Shown one piece after another: positions 31,395-34,356 of a stretch of 34,356 nt of DNA; positions within the stretch are counted from its first letter, which is position 1, and each line of letters starts with the position of its first letter. The DNA is from 66-474 sp036279975 (GTDB taxonomy: Bacteria; Pseudomonadota; Gammaproteobacteria; Xanthomonadales; Rhodanobacteraceae). Position numbers and translations under genes: made by a program. The notes beneath the pieces were generated by a model that made no database searches, was not told the DNA's origin, and saw only the letters and a program-made list of their open reading frames with translations. Location: assembly GCA_036279975.1 (NCBI GenBank), contig DASURP010000047.1, positions 1 to 34,356 on the forward strand, written 5' to 3'.

Positions 31395-33296
31395 ATGCTC
31401 CGTCCGAGTCGTCTCGCCTGCGCCGTCGCGCTGGCGCTCGCAAGTTCCGCCGCTTTCGCGCAATCCGCGCCGCCGGTCCAGCCGTCCAGCCATGCCGGCC
31501 TGTTCGACAACATGGTCGTATTCGGCGACAGCCTCAGCGACGACGGCAATCTTTCGCTGGTGGCCCAGCTTCCCTTCATTGTGCGATTCACCACCAACCC
31601 GGGCCAGACCGGCGTCGAAAACGTCGCCGACTACTTTGGCGTGTCGATGACGCCCGCGCTCGCGGGCGGCTCCGACTTCGCGTTCGGCGGCGCCGGCATC
31701 CTCAACAATTCGCCGGGCACGCCGGCGGGCGTACCGACCCTGCCGACCCAGCTCGGCATGTACCTGCAGTCCACCGGTGGCGCGGCCGACCCGGACACGC
31801 TGTACGCGGTGTGGGGCGGCGCCAACGACATCTTCTACAACGCCACCATGGCGCAACTCGACCCCGCCACCTTCACGCCGGCCCAGGTGCAGGCCAACCT
31901 GCAACTCGCCGCCCTGACCGAACTCGGAATGATCCAGCAGCTCGGCCAGGCCGGCGCGCGCTACGTGATGGTATTCAACCTGCCCAACATCGGGCTCACC
32001 CCGTCCGGGATGGCACAGGGCCCGCAAGCCTCGGCACAGCTCACCGGCCTGTCGCTCCTCTACAACAACACCTTGAACGCGGGACTGGCCAGTACCGGCA
32101 TCAACATCATCCCGGTCAACACCTTCGCGCTGCTCAACGAGATCATCGCCGATCCCGGCCGCTACGGATTCAGCAACGTCACCACGCCTGCCTGCACCGG
32201 CAGCGCGTTCGGATGCCTGCCGGCCGGGACGCCGGGCGCCACCAGCACCTACCAGCCCGGCACCGAGAGCACCTACCTGTTCGCCGACGGCGTGCATCCA
32301 ACCACCGCGGCGCACGCGATGCTGGCGCAATACGCCGAATCGATCGTCATCGCGCCCGGCCAGATGTCGCTGCTGGGCGAGGCGCCGCTCGCGATCAACG
32401 CCAGCGTCAATCGCACCATCATCGGCCAGGCCACCCACGGCCTCGCCAACGCCCCCGGCAATGGTTTGCGGGTGTGGGCCAATTACGACCATGCGCGCCA
32501 GCGCCTCGATGCGCAGGTGAATTCGCCCAAGAGCAGCAACGACGTCAACACCCTCAGCATCGGCGCCGACATCCACCCGACCGGCGTGATGACCGCCGGC
32601 ATGGCACTGACCATCGGCCAGCAGAAGGATGACTTCGCGGACAATGCGGGCGGCTTCAAACTGCAGGACCTGCTCGCCAGCGGCTACGTGACGTGGGGCT
32701 GGGACCAGGCCTACGTCGGCGCGATCGGCAGCTTCGGGCACCTCGGTTACAGCGACATCCACCGCAACATCCCGATCGGGCCGGCCATGCGCCATGAATC
32801 CGGCAGCACCTCGGGCTCGCATGTCGCATTCACGTTGACCGGTGGCTGGTGGTTCGACCTCGGCAACTGGCGCACCGGTCCGTACGCGGACGTGGGCTGG
32901 CAGCACGCCCACGTCAGCGGTTTCAGCGAAGACGGCGGGGATGCCACCGCGATGGCCTTCGGCCGGCAGGATCGCCGCTCCCTGATCGGCACGCTGGGCT
33001 GGCAGCTGACCGCCAACCTGCAGGCCGGCAGCACGCAGCTGCATCCTTTCGCGCGGGTCGCGTGGAACCACGACGACGACGCCGATCCCAACGAAGTGCG
33101 TGGCGGCCTGGTATCGATGCCGGGCACCTTCGTGCTGCCCGGCTTCACGCCCGATGGCAACTGGGGCAGCGCGGGCATCGGCCTCGCCGCCGACTTCTCG
33201 CCGAACTTCTCGGGCTGGATCGGCTACGAAGGGCGGTTCTCCGATTCCAGCCAGCGCCTGGACAGCCTGAACCTCGGCGCCCGGCTGCGCTTCTGA
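31395..33296 (+). CDS. Autotransporter GDSL esterase/lipase (EstA-like)
   Basis: A 633-residue type Va autotransporter. The start at 31395 has AGGAG ten bases upstream and opens a signal peptide ending in AAFA (residue 22); the in-frame TTG at 31353 is less likely. The passenger (about 35-330) is a GDSL/SGNH hydrolase with Ser46 in VFGDSLSDDGN, block III GGANDIFYN and the Asp298/His301 pair in DGVHPTTAAH. The last 260 or so residues form a beta-barrel domain of alternating aromatic strands ending in LGARLRF, with the C-terminal Phe that BamA recognises. It is exported, inserted in the outer membrane and displays a carboxylesterase at the cell surface, as Pseudomonas EstA does. A strong terminator follows. 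Its substrate may be membrane lipids or short esters. Confidence 0.92.
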   Translation: MLRPSRLACAVALALASSAAFAQSAPPVQPSSHAGLFDNMVVFGDSLSDDGNLSLVAQLPFIVRFTTNPGQTGVENVADYFGVSMTPALAGGSDFAFGGAGILNNSPGTPAGVPTLPTQLGMYLQSTGGAADPDTLYAVWGGANDIFYNATMAQLDPATFTPAQVQANLQLAALTELGMIQQLGQAGARYVMVFNLPNIGLTPSGMAQGPQASAQLTGLSLLYNNTLNAGLASTGINIIPVNTFALLNEIIADPGRYGFSNVTTPACTGSAFGCLPAGTPGATSTYQPGTESTYLFADGVHPTTAAHAMLAQYAESIVIAPGQMSLLGEAPLAINASVNRTIIGQATHGLANAPGNGLRVWANYDHARQRLDAQVNSPKSSNDVNTLSIGADIHPTGVMTAGMALTIGQQKDDFADNAGGFKLQDLLASGYVTWGWDQAYVGAIGSFGHLGYSDIHRNIPIGPAMRHESGSTSGSHVAFTLTGGWWFDLGNWRTGPYADVGWQHAHVSGFSEDGGDATAMAFGRQDRRSLIGTLGWQLTANLQAGSTQLHPFARVAWNHDDDADPNEVRGGLVSMPGTFVLPGFTPDGNWGSAGIGLAADFSPNFSGWIGYEGRFSDSSQRLDSLNLGARLRF

Positions 33297-33312
33297 GCGT
33301 CCCCTCGCAACG

Positions 33313-33348
33313 AAAAGGCCGCGCATCGCAATGACGCGCGGCCTTTTT
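33313..33348. terminator. Bidirectional intrinsic terminator
   Basis: AAAA, then GGCCGCGC (33317-33324) pairing with GCGCGGCC (33336-33343) around an 11-base loop, then TTTTT. The A and T runs on either side give a T-tail in both directions, so it ends both the autotransporter gene and the convergent lipoprotein gene. Confidence 0.9.
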
Positions 33349-33367
33349 CATGTGCAGGCGAAAGGGC

Positions 33368-34237
33368 TCAACGCTTCTTGCTGAACCGCTCGTATTGCGC
33401 CTCGGCCTGATCGTGCAAGGCCCTGGTCTCGGCATTGGACAGCGTCCCGGTCTTGCCGCCGCTGAGCTTCTGGTTCAGCACCAGCACCCCGTTGTCACCC
33501 CAGCCGACCCGTGCCGTCGAAGTCGGGGATGCATCCGCCTTGGGCATCTGCTCCTGAACCACCACCCAGGGAAGGCCATCGCGATAGGCATATTGGGATT
33601 TGGTGAAGCCCTTGTCGGCCTGGTTGGTCTGTTCGATGATGAACTGGATGCCCTGATCGTTGCGGAATACCTGCCAGCTGTGCGATTCGCCGATCTTGCT
33701 GGAGGTTCCGGATTTCACCGCCATGCCACCGGTCTGGCGCTTGGCCTGGTTGAATGCATCCAGCATCTTCTCCGCCGCCGTCGGTTCGGCCACCAGCACC
33801 AGATCGACGTTGGCAGGCTGCCCGCGCGTCAGCACCGGTTGCTGCAACCTGGTGCTGTAGGTACGGCCGCCGTCCTGCATGGTCGCCTGCAACACATACA
33901 AGTCGTTCGGATTGATGGCAGATGCCGAGAACGGGATCCGGAAAGCCTGCGGGAACACCGGCGGCCGGAAATCCTGCTTGTTCACCGTGACGCCCGGCTG
34001 CTTGCTGACGTTGACCAGCGAAAGCTCCAGGACCGCCTGCGCCGTGATCGGGGTCGGCGGATTCGGAACCGTGACCGCACCGGTCACCGCGGTCGCCGCG
34101 GTCGCGGGCATGCCGGCTTGTGAAACCGCCGGCGCGGCGGTGGTGGCGGACTCGCCGCCACCCGATGAATTGGACGCATTGCAGCCGGCAAGAATCAGGG
34201 CGGCAAGCAACCACGGCGCTGCAGCAAGCTTTTGCAT
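33368..34237 (-). CDS. YbaY-domain lipoprotein with unknown C-terminal domain
   Basis: A 289-residue lipoprotein. I chose the ATG at 34237 because GAGGAA lies six bases upstream and the signal peptide follows, with lipobox LAGC (Cys19). A Ser/Gly/Thr/Ala linker (about 20-65) leads to a YbaY/YscW-type beta domain (PF09619, about 70-155): PITAQAVLELSLVNVSK, FRIPFSASAINPNDLYVLQA and GRTYSTRLQQPVLTRG. The remaining 130 residues (AEKMLDAFNQAKRQTGG, SHSWQVFRNDQGIQFIIEQ, YAYRDGLPWVVVQEQ) are not in a family I know. Expected on the periplasmic side of the outer membrane. The function of YbaY proteins is poorly known; a chaperone or envelope role is commonly assumed. The 119 bases beyond its start show no further gene. 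Confidence 0.8.
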   Translation of the reverse strand: MQKLAAAPWLLAALILAGCNASNSSGGGESATTAAPAVSQAGMPATAATAVTGAVTVPNPPTPITAQAVLELSLVNVSKQPGVTVNKQDFRPPVFPQAFRIPFSASAINPNDLYVLQATMQDGGRTYSTRLQQPVLTRGQPANVDLVLVAEPTAAEKMLDAFNQAKRQTGGMAVKSGTSSKIGESHSWQVFRNDQGIQFIIEQTNQADKGFTKSQYAYRDGLPWVVVQEQMPKADASPTSTARVGWGDNGVLVLNQKLSGGKTGTLSNAETRALHDQAEAQYERFSKKR

Positions 34238-34356
34238 GGATATTCCTCGGAATACGGGGTCGGCAATTCGTGCCGGAGGGCGACCCGTCGCGGTCGCGGC
34301 GCCCTCTACGGACAGAACTTTCATGTTACTGCGCGACGTTGCGCGATGAAAGGGCG

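Overview
The window comes from a GC-rich gammaproteobacterium, most likely of the Xanthomonadales/Lysobacterales (Rhodanobacteraceae-like). This rests on overall coding style, a PEP-CTERM/XrtA-type priming sugar transferase, the gene families present, and short GC-rich intergenic hairpins. It is an inference: there is no rRNA or other marker here. I see no tRNA, rRNA, CRISPR array, integrase or insertion sequence.

Left part (1-5362): surface-polysaccharide accessory genes on both strands. They are a secreted beta-helix protein cut by the left edge, two unrelated PAPS sulfotransferases, galE and a NodB-type polysaccharide deacetylase. Together they suggest a galactose-containing, possibly sulfated exopolysaccharide or glycolipid.

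Central part (5771-18447): twelve plus-strand genes, tightly packed and often overlapping, which look like one biosynthetic unit. In order: SAM methyltransferase, acyl-CoA-dehydrogenase-like flavoprotein, aminoacyl-tRNA-synthetase-like amino acid:[carrier protein] ligase, DUF1839 protein, stand-alone carrier protein with an unusual Thr-Ser-His attachment site, cytoplasmic GH2 (beta-mannosidase-like) protein, two paralogous double alpha/beta-hydrolases, a small carboxylesterase, a flavin reductase and a second acyl-CoA-dehydrogenase-fold protein. The last two form a two-component flavin monooxygenase. The simplest reading is that an amino acid is adenylated, loaded on the carrier protein, oxidised or otherwise tailored, and then released or moved to an acceptor. 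The product is unknown. This is the best candidate for an undescribed system.

Next (18463-20368, minus strand): a J-domain membrane protein and the polyprenyl glycosylphosphotransferase that would start polysaccharide assembly. The double hydrolases resemble fused versions of the two hydrolases found beside XrtA/exosortase-A loci, which links the carrier-protein cluster to the polysaccharide locus.

Right part (20589-34237): mostly chromosomal housekeeping and envelope genes: glmS, a threonine-dehydratase-family enzyme, pepN, a Gly/Tyr-rich lipoprotein, a small acidic protein, mnmG, a frameshifted acyltransferase-3 gene, an EstA-like GDSL autotransporter and a YbaY-domain lipoprotein. A 701-base stretch before mnmG (27424-28124) is unusually rich in inverted repeats and contains a short reading frame that imitates the MnmG N-terminus.
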